Source of the DNA: Oscillospiraceae bacterium | Lineage (GTDB): Bacteria > Bacillota > Clostridia > Oscillospirales > Oscillospiraceae | Assembly: GCA_020025715.1 (NCBI GenBank) | Contig: JAHHRQ010000002.1 | Span: forward strand, 4,717-68,716 | Direction: 5' to 3' | DNA: 64,000 nt | Part shown: positions 25,540-35,697 of the stretch, piece by piece | How the letters are laid out: the number at the start of each line of letters is the position of its first letter | How positions within the stretch are numbered: the stretch's first letter is position 1 | Notes under the pieces: generated by a model | Told to the model about the DNA's origin: nothing | Databases searched by the model: none | Seen by the model: the letters and a program-made list of their open reading frames with translations, nothing else | Program-made: the position numbers and the translations under genes

Positions 25540-26747
25540 TATTTGTCTTCCTTATGCTTAGAGAAATATTCTGCATAATGCTCTGTCACTTTTGATCTGC
25601 AGTCAGATATAAGTGCTTTTACAGCATCGCTTTCATTAAGCATTTTTTCAATCTTATCCGGCAGTTCACTTTCTATATTTTTAAGATCTATGCACCAGTC
25701 ACGGCTGCCGTATACAAAATCAGACATTCCGAGTGCCTTGCTGCTATAAGCTAAGAATATGGCGGGTGTGCCGACAGTGATTGCATTTACTGCACAATGC
25801 ATTCTTGCAGCGGCTACAACAGCGCACTGCTTAAGATAGTTCTTTGCATCTATAAAAGACTCCGGATGTACAAGAACGGATCCTGCCTTAACATCTTCGG
25901 GCAGCTTTTCATAGAGCTTTTCAAGAAATATTTCATCGTTGTCCTGTTCCTCATAGGGGTTTAAAACATGAGGAATAAGCATTAAGGGCTTATTATTTTT
26001 TCTGCTGATATTTGCAAGCAAATCAGCTAATTTCAGGAAAACGGATTCATTAACGCCGCCGTAAAGCTCATATATAGATAAGCCGCTTAAATTGATGCCT
26101 ATATATTTCTTCTCAAAAGTCTTGCCTTCGCTCTGATCCTTTACCAGATATGCCGGGTCAGGCAGGAGGGCAACATTGTCCGCAACATCCAGCGTTTTCA
26201 GATAGTCAACCGAAGTCTGCTCTCTGCATATTATTCCGCTGACCTTTTTGAAATGTCTCCTGTAATATTCAAGAGCCTTGTCATAGCTACCGAAAGGACC
26301 AATGGATGCGCCATAAATGAAAAGCTTCTTTCCTTTTTTTAAAGCCTTTTCTCCGAATTCTACCAGATAGTTAACGTATCTGTATCTCTTTTGATTTCTG
26401 GTATATGCAGGGATAGTGTATATATCGCCGCCGACGGAGAAAATAATGTCAGAGTTGCTGATTATATGCTCAAATTCTGCATTAAAAAATGGAACAGCCT
26501 GTATTTTTAAAATATCTATTGCCTTTGAGACGCACTTTGTGAAGAATGTAGATTTAGTATCTATATTCTCTATGTTTATTCCGATTTCGTCTGTTATACT
26601 TTTGTCGTAATCGTAATTTCTGGAATAATAGGTTATCTGGCAGTCTTCACCGTACATTTTTCTTATAAAATAAACGGTTCCTCTTACAATAGCTTCGCAT
26701 CCGTAATTAAAAAGGCCGCCGATACCGTATATGGCTATTCTATACAT
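25539..26747 (-). CDS. Polysaccharide pyruvyl transferase family protein
   Basis: The N-terminal IYGIGGLFNYGCEAIVRG and later SAARMHCAVNAITVGTPAIFLAYSSKALGM-like segment are family features (CsaB/WcaK type). CsaB-type enzymes move a pyruvyl group from phosphoenolpyruvate to a sugar, forming an acidic ketal that anchors S-layer or gives charge to a glycan. The 402-residue length is typical. It is placed between a glycosyltransferase and the first flippase. The donor is assumed from the family, and the acceptor is unknown. Confidence 0.78.
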   Translation of the reverse strand: MYRIAIYGIGGLFNYGCEAIVRGTVYFIRKMYGEDCQITYYSRNYDYDKSITDEIGINIENIDTKSTFFTKCVSKAIDILKIQAVPFFNAEFEHIISNSDIIFSVGGDIYTIPAYTRNQKRYRYVNYLVEFGEKALKKGKKLFIYGASIGPFGSYDKALEYYRRHFKKVSGIICREQTSVDYLKTLDVADNVALLPDPAYLVKDQSEGKTFEKKYIGINLSGLSIYELYGGVNESVFLKLADLLANISRKNNKPLMLIPHVLNPYEEQDNDEIFLEKLYEKLPEDVKAGSVLVHPESFIDAKNYLKQCAVVAAARMHCAVNAITVGTPAIFLAYSSKALGMSDFVYGSRDWCIDLKNIESELPDKIEKMLNESDAVKALISDCRSKVTEHYAEYFSKHKEDK

Positions 26748-26776
26748 ATCTTTCCTCCATGTCGAAAAGCAAACAG

Positions 26777-27877
26777 TTATTTATCCACTGCCAGTTCATC
26801 TATAATTTTTTTAATGCTTGCCCGGCAGTCAGCAGCATTATAAAATTTGAAAGCATTTGAAGAATAAGCCTTGTAGTTATTCTTTATATTGCTGATTGCT
26901 TGTACTATATTGTCTACGTCTTTAAAGTCAACGCACTCGCCTGCTCCGTATGCACCAACTGTTTCCGTAAGTCCCAAATTTAATGAAGTAATCATAGGGA
27001 TTTTAAAGGCGGAATACTCATAAATTTTATTGGGAGCGCAGAACTGATTATTTAAGTTGGAGTCATCATAGATAGCAATTCCTATGTATGCAAGCTTTGT
27101 AATGTTGAGGTGCTCAGGTGCAGGAATATAGCCTAAAAACAGAGTATTAGAATAACACTCCCTGATTTTGCTCTCCACCACCGCATCTGCTTTTCCCATA
27201 ACAGCAAGCACTAGCTCCGGATCATTTATCTTTTTAAGTGCCAGAGCCACATTATCAATAGGTCTGTCAGGCTGAACTAGTCCCTGATAAAGGACAAACT
27301 TTTTGCCGCTGTACATTTTGAGTAAAGCGTCAACCTCAGGCTTTTCGGGTTTTGCGGTATTTTCTATCATATAAGGTTTATTGGGTATTACATGGGGAAT
27401 TGAAGGAAGTGAATATCTGTCCTTCATAATTACAGCTCTGTGCTTTTCACAGCAGATAACCTGTTCTGCATAGGGAATTATACTTTTTACCAGTTTGTCA
27501 TACATTGAGCCAGGTTCATACAATTCCAGCACCGTCAGCACAAATCTATGATTGCGGACGCACTTGCCCAGAGTCATTGCAGACTCGCAGTTGCCGTACC
27601 AGACTATAGTATCCTCGGGTAAGGTGGACAGCACCTTTTTTGCCTCAGCCGTGTAGGTAAAGAAGTTCAGATAGCTGTGAAAATTATCATTATTTTCCTT
27701 ATCGGAGTCAAATGTATAGTTTTCTATATTTCTCTCCTCTAAGAGTTTATCAATATATGGTGAATTTTTTCCGTGATACACAACCAACTCGACACCCAAA
27801 TCTTTTAAAAACAAAACCTGTGCCAAGCAAGGCGGGTAGCATTGCAACCCTTTTTTAAGTATATATGCAATTTTCAT
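26777..27877 (-). CDS. Family 4-type glycosyltransferase
   Basis: This is a GT-B fold protein of 366 residues. A C-terminal donor domain shows FVLYQGLVQPDRPIDNVALAL near residues 195-215 and the IYDDSNLNNQFCAPNKIYEYSAFKIPMI segment near 275-305, which is the E-x7-E region of GT4 retaining transferases. The N-terminal domain (IAYILKKGLQCYPPCLAQV) is divergent, so the acceptor cannot be guessed. It sits in a tightly packed leftward run between the polymerase and pyruvyl transferase genes. Confidence 0.72.
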   Translation of the reverse strand: MKIAYILKKGLQCYPPCLAQVLFLKDLGVELVVYHGKNSPYIDKLLEERNIENYTFDSDKENNDNFHSYLNFFTYTAEAKKVLSTLPEDTIVWYGNCESAMTLGKCVRNHRFVLTVLELYEPGSMYDKLVKSIIPYAEQVICCEKHRAVIMKDRYSLPSIPHVIPNKPYMIENTAKPEKPEVDALLKMYSGKKFVLYQGLVQPDRPIDNVALALKKINDPELVLAVMGKADAVVESKIRECYSNTLFLGYIPAPEHLNITKLAYIGIAIYDDSNLNNQFCAPNKIYEYSAFKIPMITSLNLGLTETVGAYGAGECVDFKDVDNIVQAISNIKNNYKAYSSNAFKFYNAADCRASIKKIIDELAVDK

Positions 27878-27917
27878 CTATAACTCCCTATAAACTTAAT
27901 GTTGAGATATAAATTTT

Positions 27918-29183
27918 TTAATAAGATCCTGATTTAATTTTTAAAAAAGCGTTCTTGTCAAATTCGATTAAATTTACAGCTACACTCATAAACAGGAATA
28001 GTACATACATCTGCTGAGGCAAATGGAAGGGATTTCCGGCTAAAGCATAAGCTAAAATAACCAAAATTATATAAATCGCAATATGCAAATTCATCGTCTC
28101 TTCAATCATGTTGTTTTTAAACGCTTTTGTTGCGAATTTAATGCCCTTTATCAAAACGCTTATAACAGCAGGTATATACAGCATAAAACCTAATATACCG
28201 ATTTCCGCCAACAGCTGAAAATATGAATTATGAGCACCTGCGAAATCGTATTGTAACTCTCTGATACCGGAATTATTGAAATAAACGTCATAACTATTTA
28301 TTCCTTTTCCGAATACTGGGCTTTCCTTAAACATGTCTAGGGCTAAATTCCAAAATTTTTCTCTCCCGGAAAGTTCAATACCACCCTCACCTTTTGTTAA
28401 AACCTGACTCACAATCATAACGATACTATCCAACATCATAACCGCCACGAAAGTAAAAAGCACCAATGCAATCGCTTTAATAGGTGTAAGCTTTTTTATG
28501 CTATTATACAACCAGAAAAAGCCCATCAGTGCTGCAACAATAAGCATTAAGCTTCTTTTACCAGTTAAAATCAAGGCAAAGAATAAAATAGCAAAATATA
28601 TAAAATCAGTTATTCTATTTTTATCTTTATAATATGCCTGAATAAAACATATTACGCATCCAATAGACAGTATAAAACCTGCTTGGCTCACTTCATAAAA
28701 AAGTCCTGAGTACTGGTGGCACACAACTCCCAGATTATACAAAATATCATACTGATTTGAATAATAAAACCATATTCTTGCAAAAGGATAAAATAAAGAA
28801 GGCAGAAAAGCCTGTACAAAAACGCTAAATGCTAATATCAGCGATATGACTTTATAAATTTTTATTATTTTCTCTATTTCGTCTGTATCTATTTTTCTGC
28901 ACATTACCAAAATGCATGCAAGAAAAATCACGAAATAAAATAATGATCTTGGAAGATTGAGGATGCTGTTTAAGCACAAAAACAGGATTAACAACATCCA
29001 TAACGGTGAGTATTTATTAATTCTATTAAATTTCACACTATTAGCATAGTTTCCCAGGATTCCTATGAACAGTACAATTCCTGATAATAAAATGCAAGCT
29101 TTATAACCGGCAAATATTCCTGTGTATGAAATCGTAATCATAATTATAAATAAACTCAAAAATTTATTTATGTTTATTTTCAT
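27918..29183 (-). CDS. wzy: O-antigen ligase/polymerase-type membrane protein (Wzy, first of two)
   Basis: This is a 421-residue protein with about 11-12 hydrophobic segments. The large extracytoplasmic loop contains the conserved motif region GREKFWNLALDMFKESPVFGKGINSYDVYF, followed by AHNSYFQLLAEIGILGF, the H-x-x-F/Y-like signature of the O-antigen ligase (Wzy_C) family. Wzy joins lipid-linked repeats into chains. The gene is AT-rich compared with the housekeeping genes on the left, typical for transferred capsule genes. A second Wzy-type protein is at 41071-42408. Confidence 0.78.
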   Translation of the reverse strand: MKININKFLSLFIIMITISYTGIFAGYKACILLSGIVLFIGILGNYANSVKFNRINKYSPLWMLLILFLCLNSILNLPRSLFYFVIFLACILVMCRKIDTDEIEKIIKIYKVISLILAFSVFVQAFLPSLFYPFARIWFYYSNQYDILYNLGVVCHQYSGLFYEVSQAGFILSIGCVICFIQAYYKDKNRITDFIYFAILFFALILTGKRSLMLIVAALMGFFWLYNSIKKLTPIKAIALVLFTFVAVMMLDSIVMIVSQVLTKGEGGIELSGREKFWNLALDMFKESPVFGKGINSYDVYFNNSGIRELQYDFAGAHNSYFQLLAEIGILGFMLYIPAVISVLIKGIKFATKAFKNNMIEETMNLHIAIYIILVILAYALAGNPFHLPQQMYVLFLFMSVAVNLIEFDKNAFLKIKSGSY

Positions 29184-29244
29184 AAATCCGCGTTTTCCTC
29201 CTCAACCAAACCTTCTGCATAACGAAAAATCATACAAAACAATA

Positions 29245-30309
29245 TCAGCTAATCAGCTCCCTGTATTTACCGATCGTTTTTTGTGCGATATCATCCCAAT
29301 TAAAGCAATCATCAATTATCCTTATAGCATTATCGCCTTTTTTCTTCCATAAGTCCCTGTTCTCTACTGACTGTATAATTACTTGAGAAAGGCTTTGAGC
29401 TTCAGTTGCAGATACCCATCCGGCATCGTAATCAGAAACGAATTGGCCCAGAGCCGTGCCTTCAGTTATAAGGCAAGGCATTCCATAACTGAGTGCCTCA
29501 AGCAATCCCATTGGCATTCCTTCGTGTCTTGAGGTCTGGATAAATATGTCAGCATCTAACATTTTCTTTTCTTTTTCCAAACCGGAAATTTCATGGTGAA
29601 GTGTAATCAGCTCGCCTAGATTTTTTTCGTCAATCATGGCCTGTACTGCCATTCTTCGCTCATCGCCCGGGCCGTATATATCCACGCTGCAGTTATGCTC
29701 TTTCATGTAATCTTCAATACTCTTTACAGCATCAATGAGAATATCAAGCCCTTTAACACGCCATTCCAGACGCCCTATAAAAATAAACTTTACCTTGTCC
29801 TTATTAAACTCTGTTTTTCTTTGAACAGGCTTCGATACTCCGTTTGTGCATACAAACTTGTGTTTTCCGAATTTGGTATTCTCCATCTCAATTTCAGATA
29901 AGCACTGAACCGCTTTTGCGCTGTTAATAAAGTGATTGAAAATAAGGAAGTTGGCAACAAGCTTCTTCAAATATTTTTTCTGCTGAGCTTCTTTTCTTAA
30001 TTCACCATGAGGTACAATTATGAAAGGAATGGAATGTTTTTTCAAATTCCGTGCAATAGGTATGTAATCAATACGGTAACATTCATTAAAGACAACCAGA
30101 TCGGGTTTATTAAAAGGTTCAGGTAGCTCGCCTATTTTAAAAGGTTTTTTATATTCAAGCTGATTATCTAAACTTGAAATTTTCTCATTTGAAATATTTA
30201 CAAAACCTACTTTAATGTATTTGCTCTGAGCCTTTATGTGAGCTGCTACCGCAACGGACACACCGTCAAAGCAATCATTTTCTATTGCCGCAAAATGTAA
30301 TATTACCAT
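29245..30309 (-). CDS. Family 4 glycosyltransferase
   Basis: This is a GT4-type retaining transferase. An N-terminal acceptor domain ends with PFIIVPHGELRKEAQQKK (the PHG motif near residue 100). The C-terminal donor domain has KFIFIGRLEWRVKGLDILIDAV near residue 174 and the E-x7-E region ADIFIQTSRHEGMPMGLLEALSYGMPCL near residues 256-283. The length is 354 residues. Within the AT-rich leftward block, following licD by about 140 bp with no clear promoter. Confidence 0.82.
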   Translation of the reverse strand: MVILHFAAIENDCFDGVSVAVAAHIKAQSKYIKVGFVNISNEKISSLDNQLEYKKPFKIGELPEPFNKPDLVVFNECYRIDYIPIARNLKKHSIPFIIVPHGELRKEAQQKKYLKKLVANFLIFNHFINSAKAVQCLSEIEMENTKFGKHKFVCTNGVSKPVQRKTEFNKDKVKFIFIGRLEWRVKGLDILIDAVKSIEDYMKEHNCSVDIYGPGDERRMAVQAMIDEKNLGELITLHHEISGLEKEKKMLDADIFIQTSRHEGMPMGLLEALSYGMPCLITEGTALGQFVSDYDAGWVSATEAQSLSQVIIQSVENRDLWKKKGDNAIRIIDDCFNWDDIAQKTIGKYRELIS

Positions 30310-30449
30310 GTTTTTCTCGCTTTCTTTATCTGCAAAGAACTTTAATCAATTTTAGAGCTTTAATGCATCTATATAAAGAAATTTACAGACAGAGGATTTT
30401 AATGCTTAAAAATATAAAAATCTATCCAATAGCTGTTTAAAGCACTCTG

Positions 30450-31310
30450 TTAAATTTTTTCATCGCTGAAATCTTTTATATTCGGTAAAAATTCTCTGAA
30501 ATCTTCATCTATGCTCCATATACTGGCATGCTGCGCCCACTGGATTTTATCAATATCCGGAATCTGATGCCAGTCTCCGTAGCAAATTGTAAGATACTCG
30601 TCAAACTTTCCTGGTATGCAGAATTTGTGACCCATATAATCAGCGCGTACGGTGGGGAAAATAATATCCTTTGGAATAAACCATCTGGGATTGCCGGAAT
30701 ACAGCTCCCAGTCTGCAAACATATCCTGATTGGTATTATCCCACTTGTATAAAGTGCAGTATGCTTTTTTAAGGCCAAAATCAGCCGGGAATAATCTGAG
30801 GAACTTTATTAAGGGGCGAACAATTTTTCTCTTGCTGTAATCTAAATTGCTCATTTCCTTTATTATTCTGTAACAGTTTGCAAATACACCCTTTGTTCTG
30901 GCAAACTTGGTGGGAGGACATTCATGGAGCAGAAAAATATCTACATAAATTCCATGGTGCATGTCCAGATTTTTAATACTATCCTCAATAAAGCTTGTGC
31001 CGTTCATGCGCAGCTTGTACATATTAAGCCGACCGTCAACATTTCTGAACTGCTGAAGATAAAAGCGTTCCTTGTCTCCTCTGGCTTCAAATACTGCTCT
31101 GAACTTTTCAAAGTCTTTGGCAGTCATCATAATGTCTGCATCATCGTCCCAGGGAATAGGACCGGAATGTCTTGCGGCACCTAAAACAGAACCATAGGCA
31201 AGGCTGTATTCAATATCATTCTCCGCACAGAACTCATCTATGTATTCAAGAATTTCACATTGTTTATTCTGTAAAGGAATAAGCTCCTTAAATTGTTCAT
31301 TATCAAGCAT
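30450..31310 (-). CDS. licD: LicD-family phosphorylcholine transferase
   Basis: LicD enzymes transfer phosphocholine (or another phosphoryl-alcohol) from a CDP-linked donor to a sugar. The nucleotidyl-transferase fold signature is clear: YSLAYGSVLGAARHSGPIPWDDDADIMMT near residues 35-63 with the catalytic DDDAD. This is followed by family segments such as HGIYVDIF near 120. The 286-residue length is typical. Its likely donor, CDP-choline, would be made by the choline-kinase and cytidylyltransferase genes at 54752-57261 in this same window, which strengthens the phosphocholine assignment over other LicD substrates. AGGAGA precedes the ATG. Confidence 0.87.
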   Translation of the reverse strand: MLDNEQFKELIPLQNKQCEILEYIDEFCAENDIEYSLAYGSVLGAARHSGPIPWDDDADIMMTAKDFEKFRAVFEARGDKERFYLQQFRNVDGRLNMYKLRMNGTSFIEDSIKNLDMHHGIYVDIFLLHECPPTKFARTKGVFANCYRIIKEMSNLDYSKRKIVRPLIKFLRLFPADFGLKKAYCTLYKWDNTNQDMFADWELYSGNPRWFIPKDIIFPTVRADYMGHKFCIPGKFDEYLTICYGDWHQIPDIDKIQWAQHASIWSIDEDFREFLPNIKDFSDEKI

Positions 31311-31380
31311 ATTTTGTCTCCTAAAAGGCTAATTTAAATAAGCAATAGTTTATAAAGGTTCAAAACTGTGCAGGTATTTT

Positions 31381-32208
31381 TCAAGTATTCCTATGCAGAA
31401 GGTTTGTAAAAACCCATCCTCTGAGCTTGTTTGGCATCATGGCAACGATGAATTGAATAACTAGAGTATATACATAATCAAACCATGAAATATAACCTGT
31501 CTCATACACCTGTCTTCTGCCAGCCTTGTACTTTTTATAGTATGAATAGCCGCCTCTCCGCTCAAACATATCCGTACCAACCCGAGCATACACCAGATAA
31601 TCATCAATATTTACGGCCTTGGCACCGGACAGGAACATATTGCACCATAAGAGCGTATCTTCCATAAGCAGGCAGGATTTATAATTTCCCGCCTTTAAAA
31701 CGGCTGATTTTTTAAACATAACCGAAACGTGGTTAAGCCCGTCTCTGCGCTTCTGATAAGCTTTTATTCCCGAATCTTCAAGGGGTACTGTACGCTTGGC
31801 TACAATGTTATGTACATCATCCTCGAACTCCAAAATATGGCTTCCGCATATGTCCAGCTCGCTGTCTTTTTCAAACTCGGCAAGCTGTTTTTCAAAGCGG
31901 TCCTCTCGGCATATATCATCTGTATCCATGCGGGCAACCAGCTCATAAGAACAATGAAGCATACCCTCTCTGAGTGCAAGTCCCAGTCCCTGATTTTTCT
32001 CCAGAGGAACGCGCTTAATAATATCAGGATATTTATTCTGGTATTCATCAAGGAGAGAATACAGCTCATCTGTTAACGGGCCGTCCTCAACAATGATCCA
32101 CTCACAAGCTTTGACAGTTTGATTTTCCAGGCTTTCAAAGCAGGCTCGAACCTCGCCCGGCTTTGCATATAAATAAACTGACATTAAAACGCTAAATTCT
32201 TTACTCAT
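31381..32208 (-). CDS. Family 2 glycosyltransferase
   Basis: This is a GT-A fold inverting transferase of 275 residues. It shows FSVLMSVYLYAKPGEVRACFESL near the start, IIVEDGPLTDEL near residues 38-49, and the DXD-type MDTDDICREDRFEKQ near residue 95. Homologues resemble amylovoran/galactosyl transferases of capsule clusters. It is the first gene of the leftward AT-rich block. A clear sigma-A promoter was not found in the 140 bp upstream. Confidence 0.82.
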   Translation of the reverse strand: MSKEFSVLMSVYLYAKPGEVRACFESLENQTVKACEWIIVEDGPLTDELYSLLDEYQNKYPDIIKRVPLEKNQGLGLALREGMLHCSYELVARMDTDDICREDRFEKQLAEFEKDSELDICGSHILEFEDDVHNIVAKRTVPLEDSGIKAYQKRRDGLNHVSVMFKKSAVLKAGNYKSCLLMEDTLLWCNMFLSGAKAVNIDDYLVYARVGTDMFERRGGYSYYKKYKAGRRQVYETGYISWFDYVYTLVIQFIVAMMPNKLRGWVFTNLLHRNT

Positions 32209-32350
32209 CTCGTACTTTTCCTCTCACACCTGCTCTGATGCTTATTCTTCTGATTATATAAAAGCAGCCCTAAAACAGCATACCCGGAAATCTCAAAAAA
32301 GCTGTAAACGCTTTAAATGCGTATATCTTTATTACTCAAAAAACGACTAT

Positions 32351-32400
32351 AAGGAAAACCTTATTTTCAAAAGAAAAATTTTGACTCTAAGGTTTTCCTT
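32351..32400 (-). terminator. Inverted repeat, probable terminator after the aminotransferase gene
   Basis: AAGGAAAACCTTA (32351-32363) and TAAGGTTTTCCTT (32388-32400) form a perfect 13-bp stem with a 24-nt loop. TTTTTT follows about 10 nt later on the minus strand. It separates the dehydratase-aminotransferase unit from the next block. Confidence 0.55.
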
Positions 32401-32409
32401 TCTGTGGCA

Positions 32410-33615
32410 TTATTTTAAATATTCGCTGACAATGTCTCTGTAATTGTTGATCACATACTCAACTTCTTCATCGGAAAGTCTGGTATGCAGAGGCAAAGTT
32501 ATTTCATTTTCAAAGCGCTTATATGCGTTGGGATAATCTTTAATATCAAATCCAAGATTTTTATAAGCTGTCATCATAGGCAGAGGCTTATAATGGACAT
32601 TGCAGGCAATGCCGGCCTCAGCCATTTTAACTATTATCTCCTGCCGCTGTTCAAGGCTTATACCGGGTACTCTTGTAATGTAAAGGTGTCCGGATGACTG
32701 GTGCTCATCGGTATAGTGAGGCAGAACTTCTATGCCAAGGGGTTTGAATGCCGCGTCATATCTGCCGATGATTTCTCTTCTGCGCTTGAGTATTCCATCA
32801 TAGCGCTGAAGCTGGGCAAGTCCTATTCCAGCCATTATATCAGTCATATTGCACTTATACCATGGGCCAACAATGTCGTATTCCCATGCACCCAGCTGAG
32901 TTTTTGCCAGAGCATCCTTGGACTGGCCATGGAGGGAGAGAAGCTGTACCTTATGATAAATCTCTTCATCGTCAATTCCGGGAATGGACTTCCATGTGAG
33001 AGCGCCGCCCTCTGCAGTGGTAAGGTTCTTTACAGCGTGGAAGGAGAAGCTGGAAAAATCTCCAACTGAGCCTACCATTTTATCATGCCACTTTGCGCCG
33101 AAAGCGTGGGCAGCATCGGTGTTGACGGAAATTCTTCCCATAGCCTTCTGAATTTCATTGGCAGGACGGAAAAGAGACTTTTTACGTTCAACTATATCGA
33201 ATATTCTGTCATAGTCACAGGGCACACCGCCGAGATCAACGGGAATAATAACCTTTGTATGCTCGTTTATGCTCTCTTCCAGCTTGTCATAATCCATCTG
33301 GAGAGAACCTTCCTGCACATCAACAAAGCGGAGAGTTGCGCCTACATGGCACACAACAGATGCGGAGGCGGTGTATGTATAAGCAGGAACCAGAACTTCA
33401 TCCCCGGGGCCTATGCCCAGAATGTGCAGTGCCATTTCTGCACAGGAAGTCTGGGAGTTAAGGCATACGGCCTTATTTACTCCGCAGAATTCTGCAATTC
33501 TACGCTCGAATTCCTTGGTTTTAGGGCCGGTAGTAATCCAGCCGGAGAGTATTGCTTCTTTTACTTCGTTAACTTCCAGTTCCGACATATCGGGAGGAGA
33601 AAAAGGTATTTTCAT
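32410..33615 (-). CDS. DegT/DnrJ/EryC1-family sugar aminotransferase (PglE/PseC-like)
   Basis: This is a PLP enzyme that aminates a keto-sugar nucleotide. Motifs include SGWITTGPKTKEFE near residues 29-42, the phosphate-binding SQTSCAEMALHIL near 54-66, TDAAHAFGA near 167-175, and FSFHAVKNLTTAEGG with the PLP lysine near residue 197. The 401-residue length is normal. It is 48 bp downstream of the membrane 4,6-dehydratase in the same transcription unit. The probable product is therefore a UDP-4-amino-4,6-dideoxy-N-acetyl sugar, as in UDP-bacillosamine or AATGal synthesis. Stereochemistry (gluco or galacto) cannot be read from the sequence. Confidence 0.8.
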   Translation of the reverse strand: MKIPFSPPDMSELEVNEVKEAILSGWITTGPKTKEFERRIAEFCGVNKAVCLNSQTSCAEMALHILGIGPGDEVLVPAYTYTASASVVCHVGATLRFVDVQEGSLQMDYDKLEESINEHTKVIIPVDLGGVPCDYDRIFDIVERKKSLFRPANEIQKAMGRISVNTDAAHAFGAKWHDKMVGSVGDFSSFSFHAVKNLTTAEGGALTWKSIPGIDDEEIYHKVQLLSLHGQSKDALAKTQLGAWEYDIVGPWYKCNMTDIMAGIGLAQLQRYDGILKRRREIIGRYDAAFKPLGIEVLPHYTDEHQSSGHLYITRVPGISLEQRQEIIVKMAEAGIACNVHYKPLPMMTAYKNLGFDIKDYPNAYKRFENEITLPLHTRLSDEEVEYVINNYRDIVSEYLK

Positions 33616-33663
33616 ATTTACATCCTCATTTCATCTGGTAAAAATTTATATATCAGCCGTCTG

Positions 33664-35598
33664 TCAGATAGAGCAGACTTCCCCTTCCTCCACATTGGAG
33701 CAGGTACGAAGCTGGGCAGATTTTTCGATTGCAATTCTGTTCAGCTCGTCCGGGTCGCAGTAGGTAGGAACGGTGGCGCGGATAGCATCAATAATAGCCT
33801 GGTGAGTCTCTTTTTCTACGGCAGCGAGAAGAACATTTATCTTTTCATCCACACATTCACGGCTCAGAGGCTTGTCGCGTTCAATAAATATAAGCTCATT
33901 TGAGGTCTTATCCAGCTCCTCGGTTTTCATTAAAAGCTCCTCATAAAGCTTTTCACCGGGTCTGAGACCGATTTCTACTATATCAATATCCTCATAGGGC
34001 TTAAATCCAGAAAGCTTAATCATGCTCTCGGCAAGGTCAATAATTTTAACTGCCTTACCCATATCCAGAACAAAAAGCTCACCGTTTTTAGCCATGGACC
34101 CGGCCTCCATAACAAGACCCACAGCTTCTTTAATGGTCATAAAGTAGCGGGTGATGCGCTTGTCGGTAAGGGTAACAGGGCCGCCGGCCTCAATCTGCTT
34201 TTTAAAAAGAGGTATAACTGAGCCGTTGGAGCCCAGAACATTACCGAAGCGGACAGCTGCAAACTCGCATTTGCTGTCCTGACGGCACTGGAGAATCATT
34301 TCGCAAAGGCGTTTTGAAGCGCCCATAACATTGGTTGGGTTAACGGCTTTATCGGTGGATATAAGCACGAATTTTTTAACGCCGTATTTTTCGGCGGCAT
34401 TGGCGGTGTTATAAGTACCCACAACGTTATTCTTTATAGCCTCACAGGCGCTGCGTTCCATAAGAGGAACATGCTTATGGGCGGCGGCGTGGAACACGAT
34501 GTCAGGCCTTACCTCTCTGAATACCTGATCCAGACGCTTAACATCACGCACTGAACCTATAATGGTATCAAGGCACAGCTCGTCATGGTATTCATTTATA
34601 AGCTCCTGCTGAATTTCATAGGCATTATTCTCGTAAATATCGAAAATAACCAGCTTTTTAGGTCTAAGCGCAGCAATCTGGCGGCAAAGCTCGGAACCGA
34701 TGCTTCCGCCTCCACCTGTAACAAGAACTGTCTTTCCTTCATAGTAGTTTCTTGTTATATCTGAATTTATACTCAAGCTTTCGCGGAACAGCAGATCCTC
34801 TATGCTGAACTCTCTGAGTGTGCGGCGCCCCTTAGGTTTACCGTCATAGCTCATCATATAGTCATATATTTTGACCTTGCAGCCTGTCTGCTTATAAAAT
34901 TCATACAGTCTTGTCTTTTCGCTGGACTTTGCATCAGGAAGAGCAATTACGACTTCCTGAATGGGCATAGATTTAATATTTTCTATAACGTTTTCATCGC
35001 CCATCAGAACCGGAATAGCATTTACCTTGCTGCCAACCTTATTTTTATCAATATCAATAAAGCAGTAGGGGTTATAGTGAGCCTTGGGATTTCTTCTCAG
35101 CTCATCAGCAAGCATTGCACCAACATTTCCTGCTCCAACTATTGCAATATTTATTTTATGAGATTCATCTGCTGCCCCGTCAAGGTTTTTCAGCTCTCCG
35201 CTTTTATTCTGTTTCTGGTACATAACCTGATAGAAGAAACGTGAAGAGAGAGTAAGGACAATGACAGTAAATACTATAAGCATACTGGCACCGAAACCGA
35301 GATTTACCGCTGAGAACAACAAACCTGCAAGCAAATAAACGCAAGCTCCAAATGCGTCTGCAACTATAAGTTTAAGATAAGTATTCACGTTCGCATAGCG
35401 CCATATATTTTTATATACACCTACGAACAATCTTGCACCCATGAGGCATATATAAAGCACCAGACACTTAGCAATGCCGAATTTGCCATGCACAACTATG
35501 GACGTAATATCTATCACAGACAACAGAGCCACAGCTCCGCATGACAGCACAATTATAAGCGTGTCTATAAGCCAAAGTGCTATTCTTCTTTTATTCAT
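33664..35598 (-). CDS. Membrane UDP-GlcNAc 4,6-dehydratase, CapD/PglF type
   Basis: This is a 644-residue protein with four N-terminal membrane segments (about residues 8-125), a CoA-binding-like Rossmann domain (about 145-270, IAIVGAGNVG), and a short-chain dehydrogenase domain (about 285-600). The last domain has the NAD motif TGGGGSIGSEL near 292-302 and FHAAAHKHVPLMERS. The SDR tyrosine is in the diverged LISTDKAVNPTNVMGASKR segment, where Met replaces Tyr as in PglF/CapD enzymes. Family members dehydrate UDP-GlcNAc to UDP-4-keto-6-deoxy-GlcNAc. It is followed by an aminotransferase and driven by its own promoter at 35698-35726. Confidence 0.87.
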   Translation of the reverse strand: MNKRRIALWLIDTLIIVLSCGAVALLSVIDITSIVVHGKFGIAKCLVLYICLMGARLFVGVYKNIWRYANVNTYLKLIVADAFGACVYLLAGLLFSAVNLGFGASMLIVFTVIVLTLSSRFFYQVMYQKQNKSGELKNLDGAADESHKINIAIVGAGNVGAMLADELRRNPKAHYNPYCFIDIDKNKVGSKVNAIPVLMGDENVIENIKSMPIQEVVIALPDAKSSEKTRLYEFYKQTGCKVKIYDYMMSYDGKPKGRRTLREFSIEDLLFRESLSINSDITRNYYEGKTVLVTGGGGSIGSELCRQIAALRPKKLVIFDIYENNAYEIQQELINEYHDELCLDTIIGSVRDVKRLDQVFREVRPDIVFHAAAHKHVPLMERSACEAIKNNVVGTYNTANAAEKYGVKKFVLISTDKAVNPTNVMGASKRLCEMILQCRQDSKCEFAAVRFGNVLGSNGSVIPLFKKQIEAGGPVTLTDKRITRYFMTIKEAVGLVMEAGSMAKNGELFVLDMGKAVKIIDLAESMIKLSGFKPYEDIDIVEIGLRPGEKLYEELLMKTEELDKTSNELIFIERDKPLSRECVDEKINVLLAAVEKETHQAIIDAIRATVPTYCDPDELNRIAIEKSAQLRTCSNVEEGEVCSI

Positions 35599-35647
35599 AA
35601 ACCTTTTTCTCCTAACTCAATGCTAATCACAACAGTTATAAAATATA

Positions 35648-35668
35648 CTGTATACCAGAAATATACAG
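35648..35668. promoter_or_regulatory. Inverted repeat in the leader of the dehydratase gene
   Basis: CTGTATA and TATACAG (7 bp each, 7-nt spacer) lie between the promoter and the start codon, a possible operator or mRNA hairpin. Confidence 0.3.
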
Positions 35669-35697
35669 CAGAATAACAAGCGTCCGCATATCGTCAT